Below, one piece after another: positions 43,777-52,187 of a stretch of 64,000 nucleotides of DNA. A program made the position numbers and the translations under genes. Source of the stretch: Rhodopseudomonas_A sp036404135 (GTDB taxonomy: Bacteria > Pseudomonadota > Alphaproteobacteria > Rhizobiales > Xanthobacteraceae). The notes beneath the pieces were generated by a model, which ran no database searches, was not told where the DNA came from, and saw only the letters and a program-made list of their open reading frames with translations. Each line of letters opens with the position of its first letter. Within the stretch, counting starts at the first letter, position 1. The stretch lies in the NCBI RefSeq assembly GCF_036404135.1, contig NZ_DASWPE010000089.1, forward strand, positions 1 through 64,000, in the 5' to 3' direction.

Positions 43777-44696
43777 CGCTGCCCAGCCTGTTCGATCGCG
43801 ACGCCGAACCCGGTCCGGCCGTAGTCGTTGCCATTGTAGAACATCAACCGCCCGGCGCTGGTGTCGATCACCGAGGCATAACAGACGATATCGGAATCAA
43901 ACCCGGTCTCCGAGGTGGAGATTCCGGCGTCGCCGTCGCGCCGCGTCCAGCGCACGCCGTCCTGGGATTCCGCATAGCCGATGCGGTACCATTGCGAGCG
44001 GGTGCGGTGGGAATACCACATCCGATAGCCGGACGGCGTCGCCAGCACGAAAGGCCGGCCGAAGCCGTATTCGTCGACGCCCTGCGGCGACACGATCGGC
44101 AAACCCGACTTCGCCCAATCCAGTCCGTTGTCCGATTCCAGATAGCGCAGACCATAACGCGGCACCTGCTTGCCGCCGACGTCGATGAATTCGTCGCCGC
44201 TGACATACCACATCCGGAAGCCGTCGCCCTGCCGCAGCACAAAGGGCGCGCTGCGAACGTAGCGTTCGCCGTCGCTACGGTCGAGAATCGGTACCTGGGA
44301 CACCCGCTGAAAGGTTTCGCCGTCATCCCTGCTGATCGCCAGCCCTGCAAACAGCACGTAGCGCACGCGCTGGCACAATTGATAACCGAAATAATACATC
44401 CACCATTCGTCACCGACCCGCAGCATCGCGGTGACGTTGACGCCGTTGTCGTCGAAGCAGCCGGGGGCGCCCGGCCCCAAGACCGGGCGGTGCGCCACCT
44501 TGAGCACGCGCGTCGGCGATGCCGGGTCGAGTTCGACATAGCCGACGCTGCCGACCATCTGCGCGTCGCAGGATGACAGATAAATGCGCAGCCTGCCGTC
44601 GTCGCGCAGCACCGGCGTCGGCGCCAGTGCGTGCGAGCGTGCCCATGGCGCGTCGCCTTCGGGCGCATAGACCAGACCGAGCTTGCGCCACGCCAT
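43773..44696 (-). CDS. Glycosidase-like five-bladed beta-propeller protein
   Basis: A 307-residue protein without signal peptide. Repeated blade motifs are visible, such as DDGRLRIYLSSCDAQ, DEWWMYYFGYQL, GFRMWYVSGDEF, GYRMWYSHRTRSQ, IGYAESQDGVRWTR and LMFYNGNDYGRTGFGVA. They match the GH43/GH32-like and GH130-like propeller superfamily. Being cytoplasmic and inside a biosynthetic operon, it may act on sugar phosphates or be a non-catalytic binding protein rather than a secreted hydrolase. I cannot identify the catalytic acids with certainty. Three bases separate it from the acyltransferase gene upstream. Confidence 0.8.
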   Translation of the reverse strand: MAWRKLGLVYAPEGDAPWARSHALAPTPVLRDDGRLRIYLSSCDAQMVGSVGYVELDPASPTRVLKVAHRPVLGPGAPGCFDDNGVNVTAMLRVGDEWWMYYFGYQLCQRVRYVLFAGLAISRDDGETFQRVSQVPILDRSDGERYVRSAPFVLRQGDGFRMWYVSGDEFIDVGGKQVPRYGLRYLESDNGLDWAKSGLPIVSPQGVDEYGFGRPFVLATPSGYRMWYSHRTRSQWYRIGYAESQDGVRWTRRDGDAGISTSETGFDSDIVCYASVIDTSAGRLMFYNGNDYGRTGFGVAIEQAGQR

Positions 44697-44699
44697 GCG

Positions 44700-45392
44700 T
44701 CAATCCTTCACCCGGAAGAAGCGCAGTGCGCTCACCTTGGACGGCTCGGCGGCCGGCGCGCGATACAGCTCGGCCTCCTTGGTGCCCTGGTTGATCACCA
44801 CCCCGGGGCCGATCCAGCAATCCCGGGCCACCGTGATGTTGTTGCCCACCGCCACATTGACGCCGAAGAAGCAGTTCGCCTCGATCTCGCAGAACCCGGA
44901 GATCACGACATGCGAGGAGACGAACACGTTGTCGGCGATATGCGAGTGGTGGCCGATGTGGTTGCCGCTCCACAGCACCACATTGTCGCCGAGCGTCACG
45001 AACGGCTGCACGACGTTGTTCTCGAAAATGAAGCAATGCTTGCCGATCTTGACATTCGGCCAGACGAAGGCGCGGCTGCTGACATAGCTCGCAAGCCCGT
45101 AGCCCAGCTCCTCGGCGGCGCGCATAAGACGATGGCGCAGCCAGTTGAGCTGGCTGTAGACGATCGCGACATAGACGTCGTGGTCCGCCGGCGGAAACCG
45201 CGTGGTCAGTTCGTCGAGCGCCACCACCGGCCGCCCCAGCAATCGCTCGGTCTTGAGATAGCCGCGCTCGACCGCGAAGCCGACCACGTTGTAATCGGAA
45301 TCGTGGGTAAAATACTCGCAGGCCACCTCGGCGAAGGCGCTGTCGCCGATAATCACCAGATCTCTGGATTTGATCGTGGCTGGCGAGCTCAT
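44700..45392 (-). CDS. NeuD/PglD-like sugar O/N-acyltransferase
   Basis: A 230-residue protein with an N-terminal Rossmann-like PglD domain (LVIIGDSAFAEVACEYF) and a C-terminal left-handed beta-helix of hexapeptide repeats (IGKHCFIFENNVVQPFVTLGDNV, cut by eye into repeats; CWIGPGVVINQG). A likely catalytic His sits in GNHIGHHSHIAD. These enzymes acetylate amino groups of nucleotide-linked aminodeoxy sugars, or O-acetylate sialic acids. The DegT aminotransferase two genes upstream would supply the amino group. One-base overlap with the methyltransferase gene. The ending VSALRFFRVKD follows the helix closely. Confidence 0.88.
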   Translation of the reverse strand: MSSPATIKSRDLVIIGDSAFAEVACEYFTHDSDYNVVGFAVERGYLKTERLLGRPVVALDELTTRFPPADHDVYVAIVYSQLNWLRHRLMRAAEELGYGLASYVSSRAFVWPNVKIGKHCFIFENNVVQPFVTLGDNVVLWSGNHIGHHSHIADNVFVSSHVVISGFCEIEANCFFGVNVAVGNNITVARDCWIGPGVVINQGTKEAELYRAPAAEPSKVSALRFFRVKD

Positions 45393-46150
45393 CAGGGCCT
45401 CCTGATCAGAAGATCTTCACGCCGGTTCGCCATCGGCAGCTCGGCCGGCTGCGGCACCAGATAGGCATCCGCCCCCGCCGCCCGCGCGCGCAAAACTAGC
45501 CCCATCAGAACCGAATCGTCGATCACGCCGGGCTGCGGGCCGTCCGGCCGCTGCGGAGGCAGCGTATCGCTCCGGGTGAACTGCTTGTGGAAGGCGATGC
45601 CGGCGTCGCTGGCAAAGAACCTGTAGCGCTTCGAGGCGTTCGGAATGTCGCCGATCAGGCACTGCCCGCCGGCAGCCAGCAGCCGCAGGATCTCGTCGGC
45701 GAAGGCGTAGGGATTGCCGCTGGCAAAGACATAGTGAAACACCGAGTAGCAAATCACCACATCGACCGCGCCGTTCAGCTCGGCAAGGCCGCCGGCGCAC
45801 TCGGGAAACTGACCCGGCCGCTTGACGACGAAATCCGGATCGGGAAGCTGCGCCAGCATCTGCGGCGAATCCACCAGAAACAGCCGGTGCTGCTGCCGGC
45901 GGCAGAGCTCGATCAGCATGTGCGGCACCGCGCTGCATCCCGGACCGATGTCCAGCACCGTGAGGCCGCACTGCCCGAGCCGCGGCAGCTTTGCGGCGAT
46001 GTCGTTGACGATCAGCTCCTCATATCCCTTGCGATAGGAATCCGGAAAGCCGATCTTCTCATACATCGAGAGCCGATCGTCCGAGGCGAGCTGCGCAAAT
46101 CGCGCGTAATCGAGCTGGTCCCATTCGATGTCGGGTTTATCGGTCATCAC
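45392..46150 (-). CDS. SAM-dependent class I methyltransferase
   Basis: A 252-residue protein with motif I LTVLDIGPGCSAVPHML near residue 60, a second-strand acidic end (RLFLVDSPQML), and a post-motif GAVDVVICYSVFHYVFASGNP followed by RLLAAGGQCLIGDIP, the usual methyltransferase order. The substrate is unknown; in this operon, O- or N-methylation of the modified sugar is the simplest idea. ATGA overlap with the aminotransferase gene and one-base overlap with the acyltransferase gene make it part of a tightly coupled unit. Confidence 0.85.
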   Translation of the reverse strand: MMTDKPDIEWDQLDYARFAQLASDDRLSMYEKIGFPDSYRKGYEELIVNDIAAKLPRLGQCGLTVLDIGPGCSAVPHMLIELCRRQQHRLFLVDSPQMLAQLPDPDFVVKRPGQFPECAGGLAELNGAVDVVICYSVFHYVFASGNPYAFADEILRLLAAGGQCLIGDIPNASKRYRFFASDAGIAFHKQFTRSDTLPPQRPDGPQPGVIDDSVLMGLVLRARAAGADAYLVPQPAELPMANRREDLLIRRP

Positions 46151-47259
46151 AAATCCGCAGCTCGGAACACGTGCAACGCGTCGCAGACCCTGACTATCTC
46201 AGTTTCCGTCATTTCTGGGAAGCAAGGCAGCGTCACGATCTCGGCGGCGACCCGCTCGGTCACCGCCAGCGACACCGGCGCGCGGGACAGCCCCTGCAGC
46301 GCCGGCTGCTGGTGATCGGAAACCGGATAATGCAGCTCGGTGGCGACGCCCTGGCTGTCCATCCAGGCACGCAACGCCGCCCGATGCGGCGTCCGGGCCA
46401 CGCACAAATGCGCGACATAGGCGGGGTCGGCGGCGTCCGGCAGCACGATCTGCGGCGCGGCGACGGCATGGTAGCGGCGCACGATGTCGCGCCGCCGCGC
46501 GTTCCAGCCATCAAGATACGGCAATTTCTTGCGCAGGATGGCGGCCTGGATTTCGTCGAGCCGGCTGTTGCGGCCGTGCGGCGCGACCGCCTCGTATTTC
46601 CGCCCCCAGCCATATTGCCGAAGCGACCGCAACGTCGCGCCGAGCGCTGGATCGCTGGTGACGATGGCACCGCCATCGCCCATCGCGCCGAGGTTCTTGG
46701 TGGGATAAAAGCTGAAGCAGGCGGCCGCGGCAAAACTGCCGGCCTGCCGCTCGCCGCGTTTCGCGCCATGGGCCTGCGCGCAATCCTCGACCACCGGGAT
46801 GCCGCGGCGTTGGCCAATGTCGGCGATCAGCTCGATCGCAGCCATCTGGCCGTAGAGATGCGTCGCCACGATCGCCTTGGTGCGCTCGCCGATGCAGGCC
46901 TCCAGCGACCGCGGATCCATCGTCAAGGTCACTGGATCGACATCGGCAAACACCGGCGTCGCGCCGATCGCCACGGCCGCCGCCGAGGCATACATGCCGG
47001 CATTCGCCACCGTGACCACCTCGCTGCCGGCACCGCATCCGACCGCGCGCAGCGCCAGTTCCAGCGCGTCGGTGCCGTTGCCCACCCCGATGCAAGCCGC
47101 AGCGCCGACATAGGCTGCGAATTCGGCCTCGAACGCGGAGACCTGCCGACCCAGCACGAACCATCCGCTGCCGACGACCTCGCTGACCGCCTGTAGAATC
47201 TCCGTCTGCACCGGTTCGGTGTGCCGCTTCAAATCGTTGAGGGGAACCTGGGGTGTCAT
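46147..47259 (-). CDS. DegT/DnrJ/EryC1/StrS-family sugar aminotransferase
   Basis: A 370-residue PLP enzyme. It has VPLNDLKRH at the start, GNGTDALELALRA (phosphate-binding), VVEDCAQAHGAK (Asp-Gln pair around PLP), FYPTKNLGAMGDGGAIVT with the Schiff-base Lys, and the end PCFPEMTETEIVRVCDAL. The YPTKNLGA context is most like FdtB/QdtB-type enzymes that aminate 3-keto sugars bound to dTDP, though a 4-amination (perosamine-type, from the Gmd product) cannot be excluded. No FdtA-type ketoisomerase is visible in the window. Start MTPQVPLNDL at 47259 gives the family length; longer reading adds only an Ala/Pro leader. Confidence 0.92.
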   Translation of the reverse strand: MTPQVPLNDLKRHTEPVQTEILQAVSEVVGSGWFVLGRQVSAFEAEFAAYVGAAACIGVGNGTDALELALRAVGCGAGSEVVTVANAGMYASAAAVAIGATPVFADVDPVTLTMDPRSLEACIGERTKAIVATHLYGQMAAIELIADIGQRRGIPVVEDCAQAHGAKRGERQAGSFAAAACFSFYPTKNLGAMGDGGAIVTSDPALGATLRSLRQYGWGRKYEAVAPHGRNSRLDEIQAAILRKKLPYLDGWNARRRDIVRRYHAVAAPQIVLPDAADPAYVAHLCVARTPHRAALRAWMDSQGVATELHYPVSDHQQPALQGLSRAPVSLAVTERVAAEIVTLPCFPEMTETEIVRVCDALHVFRAADL

Positions 47260-47328
47260 GCTGTGAACCGCTGTTGGCGCAACCGGGCGAGCAAGCGATG
47301 CCGATGTCGCGAAGGGACGCAAGCGCGA

Positions 47329-48333
47329 TCAGGACGAGAGATAGGCATCGATATGCTTGCGGTAGAAATCCACGGTCTGGCTGAGCCCGTCCGCCAGCGA
47401 CGTCAGCGGCTGCCAGCCCGTCAATTGCCGGAACGCGGTATCGTCGGTGAAATAGTCACCGATATCGATCCGCTTTCGATCGGCGGGAAATTCGCAGACC
47501 TGAAAGCCGGAGGACCCGCGCACGCCGGCCAGCCGCTGCGCCAATTCCTCCAGCGTCACGGTGTCGGAACCTCCGACGTTCAGGACCTTGCCGATCGTGC
47601 TGTCGCTGAGCGCCGCGGCAATAAACGCATCGGCGGCATCGTCGACATACAGAAAATCCCGGCGCTGCGCTCCGCCCCAGACTTCGAAGGGTTTTCCCTG
47701 AATCAGGTTCTTCACCCAGATCCCGAGGAAGATCTGCCGGGCGTCGCGGATCCGCATATGCGGCCCGTAGGTGTTGGTCAGGCGCAGCACGGTGGTGGGT
47801 AGGCCGTGCACGGTGTGATACAGCAGGTGATAGGACTCGCCCGACACCTTGTTGATGCCGTTGACGTCGACCGGATTGACCGGATGGCGTTCATCGACCG
47901 GAAGGTATTGCGGGCGACCGTAGACCTGCCGGGTGCTGGCATAGATGATCCGGACGTCCGGATTGATCTCGCGGCAGGCTTCCAGCAGCGACAATTGTGC
48001 CAGGCAATTGATCTGCAGATCCTCGAACGGCGCACTCATCGAATCGAGGTGGCTGGTCTGGCCGGCGAGATTGAAGATGATATCGCAATCGCGCAGCAGA
48101 TAACGCAGCCCGTGGGTGTCGCGGATGTCGGAGATGTTCACCCGGACGCGATCCCTGATCGCCCCGATATTGAACAGGTTGCCGCCGAAATTCTCGTTCA
48201 GGCTATCGACCAGCAGAATATCGACCTCGGCACCGGATTCCAGCAGCCGCCGCGCCAGCGCCGAGCCGATCAGCCCGACGCCGCCGGTGATCATGATCTT
48301 CTGTCGATTGAACCTGGAGAAATCCAGCATCAC
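47329..48333 (-). CDS. NAD-dependent epimerase/dehydratase (extended SDR) with atypical active site
   Basis: A 334-residue extended SDR: MITGGVGLIGSALARRL (GxxGxxG, residues 15-31), FNLAGQTSHLDSM, IYASTRQVYGRPQYLPV, LRLTNTYGPHMR and RRDFLYVDDAADAF. Where GalE-type enzymes have YxxxK this protein reads NGINK (Asn158, Lys162), so the catalytic Tyr is replaced. I recall relatives with the same NGINK segment, so it may be a real subfamily with different chemistry. It precedes the aminotransferase by 69 bases and may prepare its keto substrate or a rare sugar nucleotide. Overall fold and length are normal. Confidence 0.88.
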   Translation of the reverse strand: MMLDFSRFNRQKIMITGGVGLIGSALARRLLESGAEVDILLVDSLNENFGGNLFNIGAIRDRVRVNISDIRDTHGLRYLLRDCDIIFNLAGQTSHLDSMSAPFEDLQINCLAQLSLLEACREINPDVRIIYASTRQVYGRPQYLPVDERHPVNPVDVNGINKVSGESYHLLYHTVHGLPTTVLRLTNTYGPHMRIRDARQIFLGIWVKNLIQGKPFEVWGGAQRRDFLYVDDAADAFIAAALSDSTIGKVLNVGGSDTVTLEELAQRLAGVRGSSGFQVCEFPADRKRIDIGDYFTDDTAFRQLTGWQPLTSLADGLSQTVDFYRKHIDAYLSS

Positions 48334-48520
48334 GGACCTCTTTCAGTCACCGCCAATTCGCGCGGCGCGCAACCCGAATTCCTGACCGCGCCGCGGCCTA
48401 GCGCGCCGCCGGCAGCCACATCGGGCGCCGCAACCGAGGGCGTCCTCCCTGCGCGATTACGCAAGCCGGACGGCAGCGCCATCCGCTCGCAATTCGCCGC
48501 GTGCCGCCGCCCGTGATTTC

Positions 48521-49612
48521 TCACTCGTTGTAATTGAAATACTTGAAGCCGTGATGCGCAACCAGTTCGTCGCGCTGCGCCGACTTGAAGTCCTCGATCA
48601 TCATCTCCCGCACCAGTTCGCCGAAACTCACGGTCGGCGTCCAGCCCAATAGCCGCTTGGCCTTGCTGGGATCGCCCAGCAAAGTTTCCACCTCGGCCGG
48701 GCGGAAATAGCGAGGATCGATCTCGACCAGGCACTTTCCGGTGCCGGCGTCGTAGCCCTTCTCGTCGATTCCCTCGCCCTCCCACCGCAGCTTCAGATCG
48801 ATCTCACCGGCCGCGGCCTGCACGAACTCGCGAACCGAATGCTGTTCGCCGGTCGCGATCACGAAATCGTCCGGCTTCTCCTGCTGCAGCATCCGCCACT
48901 GCATTTCGACGTAATCGCGGGCATGGCCCCAATCGCGCAACGCGTTCAGGTTCCCGAGATAGAGCCGGTCTTGCAGGCCGAGCTTGATCCGCGCCAGCGC
49001 CCGGGTGATTTTGCGGGTGACGAAGGTCTCGCCGCGAACCGGGGACTCGTGATTGAACAGGATGCCGTTGCAGGCATACATGCCGTAGGATTCCCGATAA
49101 TTGACGGTGATCCAGTACGCATACAGCTTCGCGACCGCGTAGGGCGACCGCGGATAGAACGGGGTGGTTTCCGACTGCGGCGTCTGCTGGACCAGCCCGT
49201 ACAATTCGGAGGTCGAGGCCTGGTAGAACCGCGACTTGCCGATCAGCCCGAGAATGCGGATCGCCTCGAGGATGCGTAGCGCCCCGAGCGCGTCAGAGTT
49301 CGCGGTGTATTCCGGCTCGTCGAAGGAAACCCCGACGTGGCTTTGCGCGGCGAGATTATAGACTTCGTCCGGCTGCACTTCCTGCATGATGCGAATGAGG
49401 CTGGTGGAGTCCGTCAAATCGCCGGAGTGCAGGGTAAGATCGTAGCCCTTTTCGTGCGGGTCATGATACAGGTGATCGATACGATCGGTATTGAACAACG
49501 AGGTACGCCGCCGAATGCCATGCACGGCATAGCCCTTGGTCAGCAACAATTCGGCGAGATAAGAACCATCCTGGCCGGTGATGCCGGTAATCAGCGCAAC
49601 TTTTTTCGTCAT
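48521..49612 (-). CDS. gmd: GDP-mannose 4,6-dehydratase
   Basis: Converts GDP-mannose to GDP-4-keto-6-deoxymannose. The 363-residue protein has ITGITGQDGSYLAELL, RRTSLFNTDRIDHLY, the catalytic STSELYG, PRSPYAVAKLYAYW (Tyr and Lys) and GNLNALRDWGHARDYVE, all diagnostic for Gmd. The start MTKKVALITG is at 49612; a longer frame adds seven residues. Its product can go to GDP-fucose through the Fcl-type enzyme at 53009-53980, which lies on the opposite strand beyond four other genes, or to another GDP-deoxysugar. Separated by 187 bases from the SDR gene downstream. Confidence 0.96.
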   Translation of the reverse strand: MTKKVALITGITGQDGSYLAELLLTKGYAVHGIRRRTSLFNTDRIDHLYHDPHEKGYDLTLHSGDLTDSTSLIRIMQEVQPDEVYNLAAQSHVGVSFDEPEYTANSDALGALRILEAIRILGLIGKSRFYQASTSELYGLVQQTPQSETTPFYPRSPYAVAKLYAYWITVNYRESYGMYACNGILFNHESPVRGETFVTRKITRALARIKLGLQDRLYLGNLNALRDWGHARDYVEMQWRMLQQEKPDDFVIATGEQHSVREFVQAAAGEIDLKLRWEGEGIDEKGYDAGTGKCLVEIDPRYFRPAEVETLLGDPSKAKRLLGWTPTVSFGELVREMMIEDFKSAQRDELVAHHGFKYFNYNE

Positions 49613-50132
49613 ATCCTGCAATGTCCTAAGCACGGTTCGGGCGGCAGCCTAGTCTCGGTTCATACACAATCCGAGTAGCCAAGACTACAACTGGACCAAG
49701 ACAAGCCGGGGAAATGCTGCAGGCGCTGAAGCTAAACCATTGGGCTAGATACCCGTCACAATATACCTCATCGTCGATTATATCGCTTGCAGTTGTTGTT
49801 CAAGCCTTAGATTGGCGGTCGCGCCCGCCGGCGGCCCCGCCGCCGCCAACGTCATGTAACAATCGCATCCTGAAGCGTTCCCGGCCGAGTCCCGTCGGAG
49901 TGTGAATGCCGGATCCAAGCGCCCGGCACCGATCTGAAAAAAGAGCGGTTTCGCCCCCGGGCAAGGCCGCCCGGAGGGGCGGCCGACTTGATCTGACATG
50001 GATGTTGTCGTAACAGCTTGGCTAGCATTTCCGGCTGGTCAACGCACCGCCCGCGTGGGAGCTGAACAACATTTGTGGTCGCTTCGCGCGCCGCCAGGGT
50101 CATGAATTCAGGCCAAATTCGGGATTAGGCTT
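49613..50132. promoter_or_regulatory. Divergent intergenic region between gmd and flippase-like gene
   Basis: 520 bases. AT-rich around 49670-49820 (for example ACAATATACCTCATCG), as expected of promoters driving the leftward gmd block and the rightward block. A GC-rich hairpin, GGCCGCCC-GGAG-GGGCGGCC, sits at 49965-49984 without a T-run. Frames on either strand are short and without family features. No regulator site can be assigned. Confidence 0.5.
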
Positions 50133-51113
50133 TTGCTCAAGAAAACATTGACGGCAAGACTTTCCCTAATCGTCAAAATACTTGCCAGCGTTGCCCTGAT
50201 TTTCCTGGTTCTGCCCCGCCTGAATATCGACAGCGTCAAGTCGGTGTTGCTCGATCGCAACATGCTCTACGCGATCATCGGGTCGGTGGTGATTCTTTTC
50301 GTGCAGTCGCTGCTCGCGGCGGTTCGCCAGCAATACGTCGTGGCGATGTTCGGGCAGCGGGTGGGTTTCCTGCAATCGCTCAACATCTGGATGGCCGGGC
50401 TTTTCCTCAGCCAGGTTCTGATCACCTTCGTGGCCGGCGATATTGCCCGCGTCGTCAAACTGACACGATCCGGAATGCGGCGCCGGGTGGCCGCACAGGT
50501 GATCATGCTCGATCGCATGATCGGCCTGCTCACGCTGTTGGGGATGGTGGTGATCGTCACGCCGGTGACCTACGAGCTGGCGGACTCCTCTCCGGTCCTG
50601 CAAATGTCGCTGCTGCTATTGTCGGCCGCCTCCGCGGCCGGGCTTGCCGGCGCGGTCGGGCTCGGCATCTTCAACCGGAACGATCGGCTGTCCTCGATGA
50701 AGCTGATGCAGAACCGGATCTTTTCCATCGCCACGGATCTGGTGTCGATCGTCCGCATGATGTTCAGCCATGGCGGCTCCTCGCTGGCGATCGTGGCGCT
50801 GAGCGCGCTGATGCATTTGCTGAACGTGGTGGCGATGATCTTTATCGCGCGCAGCGCCGGCATCGTCGCCTCGGTTGCGGAGATGGCGGTGCTGCTGATG
50901 CCGATCATGCTGCTGATGATCCTGCCGATCTCCTTCGCCGGCTGGGGCGTGCGCGAGGCCGCTACCGTCGCGGGCTTCGGCCTGCTCGGGATTGCCAGCG
51001 GTCCCTCCTTTGCGGTGTCGGTGGCGTTCGGGCTCAGCCTCGTGCTAACGAGCCTGCCGGGTGCCTTCGGCGTGTTCTGGAAAACCAACATGGAAGCCCA
51101 TCCCACAGCCTAG
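50133..51113 (+). CDS. Lysylphosphatidylglycerol synthase TM-domain/flippase-like membrane protein
   Basis: A 326-residue integral membrane protein of the UPF0104/AglD-like family. About eight helices, with the typical early RQQYVVAMFGQRVGFLQSLNIWMAGLFLSQVL segment (shown here only as a pattern of R-Q-Q-Y and QSLNIW), a conserved GDIARVVKLTRSG loop, DRMIGLL, and the late FAGWGVREAATVAGF motif (RE of GxREA). Members are found with glycan clusters and are proposed to flip or bind polyprenyl-linked sugars. The start is a TTG (MLKKTLTARL) with only a weak AGG before it; no better start precedes the first helix. First gene of the rightward block. Confidence 0.82.
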   Translation: MLKKTLTARLSLIVKILASVALIFLVLPRLNIDSVKSVLLDRNMLYAIIGSVVILFVQSLLAAVRQQYVVAMFGQRVGFLQSLNIWMAGLFLSQVLITFVAGDIARVVKLTRSGMRRRVAAQVIMLDRMIGLLTLLGMVVIVTPVTYELADSSPVLQMSLLLLSAASAAGLAGAVGLGIFNRNDRLSSMKLMQNRIFSIATDLVSIVRMMFSHGGSSLAIVALSALMHLLNVVAMIFIARSAGIVASVAEMAVLLMPIMLLMILPISFAGWGVREAATVAGFGLLGIASGPSFAVSVAFGLSLVLTSLPGAFGVFWKTNMEAHPTA

Positions 51114-51170
51114 ATCGCAACTCGATTACGAGTCGTTCCGGTCAGCCCCTCTTCCGAGCGAGTGAGTTAC

Positions 51171-52187
51171 ATGCACATAGTATTGACCTCCATCAACGCG
51201 CCCAATGAGGCACTGCGGATCATCGCCGATGGAGCCAAGCAGGCCGGGTTTCAGTTCATCGTGATCGGCGACACCAAAAGTCCGGCGGATTTCTCGCTCG
51301 ACGGCTGCCGTTTCCTGGACGTCGCGGCGCAGCTCAAGACCGGCCTCGCCTTCGCCCAGAGCTGCCCGACCCGGCACTACGCCCGCAAGAACATCGGCTA
51401 TCTGCTGGCGATCGCCGAGCGCGCGCCGCTGATCCTGGAAACCGACGACGATAACATTCCGCGGCCGGACTTCTTCGGCGCCAGGCATCGTCACGTCGAG
51501 GCCAGCGCGATCCGCGAATCGCGATGGATCAACGTGTATCGCTATTTTTCCGACGTGCAGATCTGGCCGCGCGGCCTGCCGCTGGAGTTCGTTCAGCAGC
51601 CCGCGCCGGATTTCGAGAGCCTCGCGGTCGAACGGTTGGATTGCCCGATCCAGCAGGGCCTCGCCGATGAAAACCCCGACGTCGACGCGGTCTACCGGCT
51701 GCTGCTGCCGTTGCCGCAGTCGTTCCGCAGCGACCGCCGCGTCGCGCTCGGCCAAGGCGCCTGGTGCCCGTTCAACAGCCAGAACACCACCTGGTGGCCC
51801 GAGACCTATCCGCTATTGTATCTGCCTGCCTATTGCTCGTTTCGGATGACCGATATCTGGCGCAGCTTCGTCGCGCAGCGCATCGCCTGGGAGAACGACT
51901 GGCACATCCTGTTCCACGAACCCACCGTCTATCAGGAGCGTAACGAACACAGCCTGATCAAGGATTTCGCCGACGAGGTCCCCGGCTATCTGAACAACGA
52001 CCGGATCCGCAAGACCCTCGAAGACACCCCGCTGCGCAAGGGCACCGCGCACATGCTCGATAACCTCGCCCGCTGCTACGAAGCGCTGGTGAAGCTCGAC
52101 GTCATCGGCAAGGATGAACTGCCTTTGCTCAACGCCTGGATCAGCGATCTCAACGATATCAGCGAGGGGCGCAGTGGAACCAAGTAA
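51171..52187 (+). CDS. STELLO/DUF288-like putative glycosyltransferase
   Basis: A 338-residue soluble protein. The opening IVLTSINAPNEALRIIADGA, then VIGDTKSPADFSLDGCRFLD, TRHYARKNIGYLLAIAERA and LILETDDDNIPRPDFF follow the DUF288 (STELLO) family: GD.K.P..., then Y.RKN.GYL.AI and an acidic D-D-D cluster that should bind metal and nucleotide. STELLO proteins are Golgi proteins needed for plant cellulose synthesis; bacterial members are uncharacterised as far as I know. The ATG at 51171 is preferred over the GTG at 51162 (GAG-rich segment upstream). It overlaps the next GT2 gene by 14 bases. Likely sugar transfer in the cytoplasm. Confidence 0.78.
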   Translation: MHIVLTSINAPNEALRIIADGAKQAGFQFIVIGDTKSPADFSLDGCRFLDVAAQLKTGLAFAQSCPTRHYARKNIGYLLAIAERAPLILETDDDNIPRPDFFGARHRHVEASAIRESRWINVYRYFSDVQIWPRGLPLEFVQQPAPDFESLAVERLDCPIQQGLADENPDVDAVYRLLLPLPQSFRSDRRVALGQGAWCPFNSQNTTWWPETYPLLYLPAYCSFRMTDIWRSFVAQRIAWENDWHILFHEPTVYQERNEHSLIKDFADEVPGYLNNDRIRKTLEDTPLRKGTAHMLDNLARCYEALVKLDVIGKDELPLLNAWISDLNDISEGRSGTK

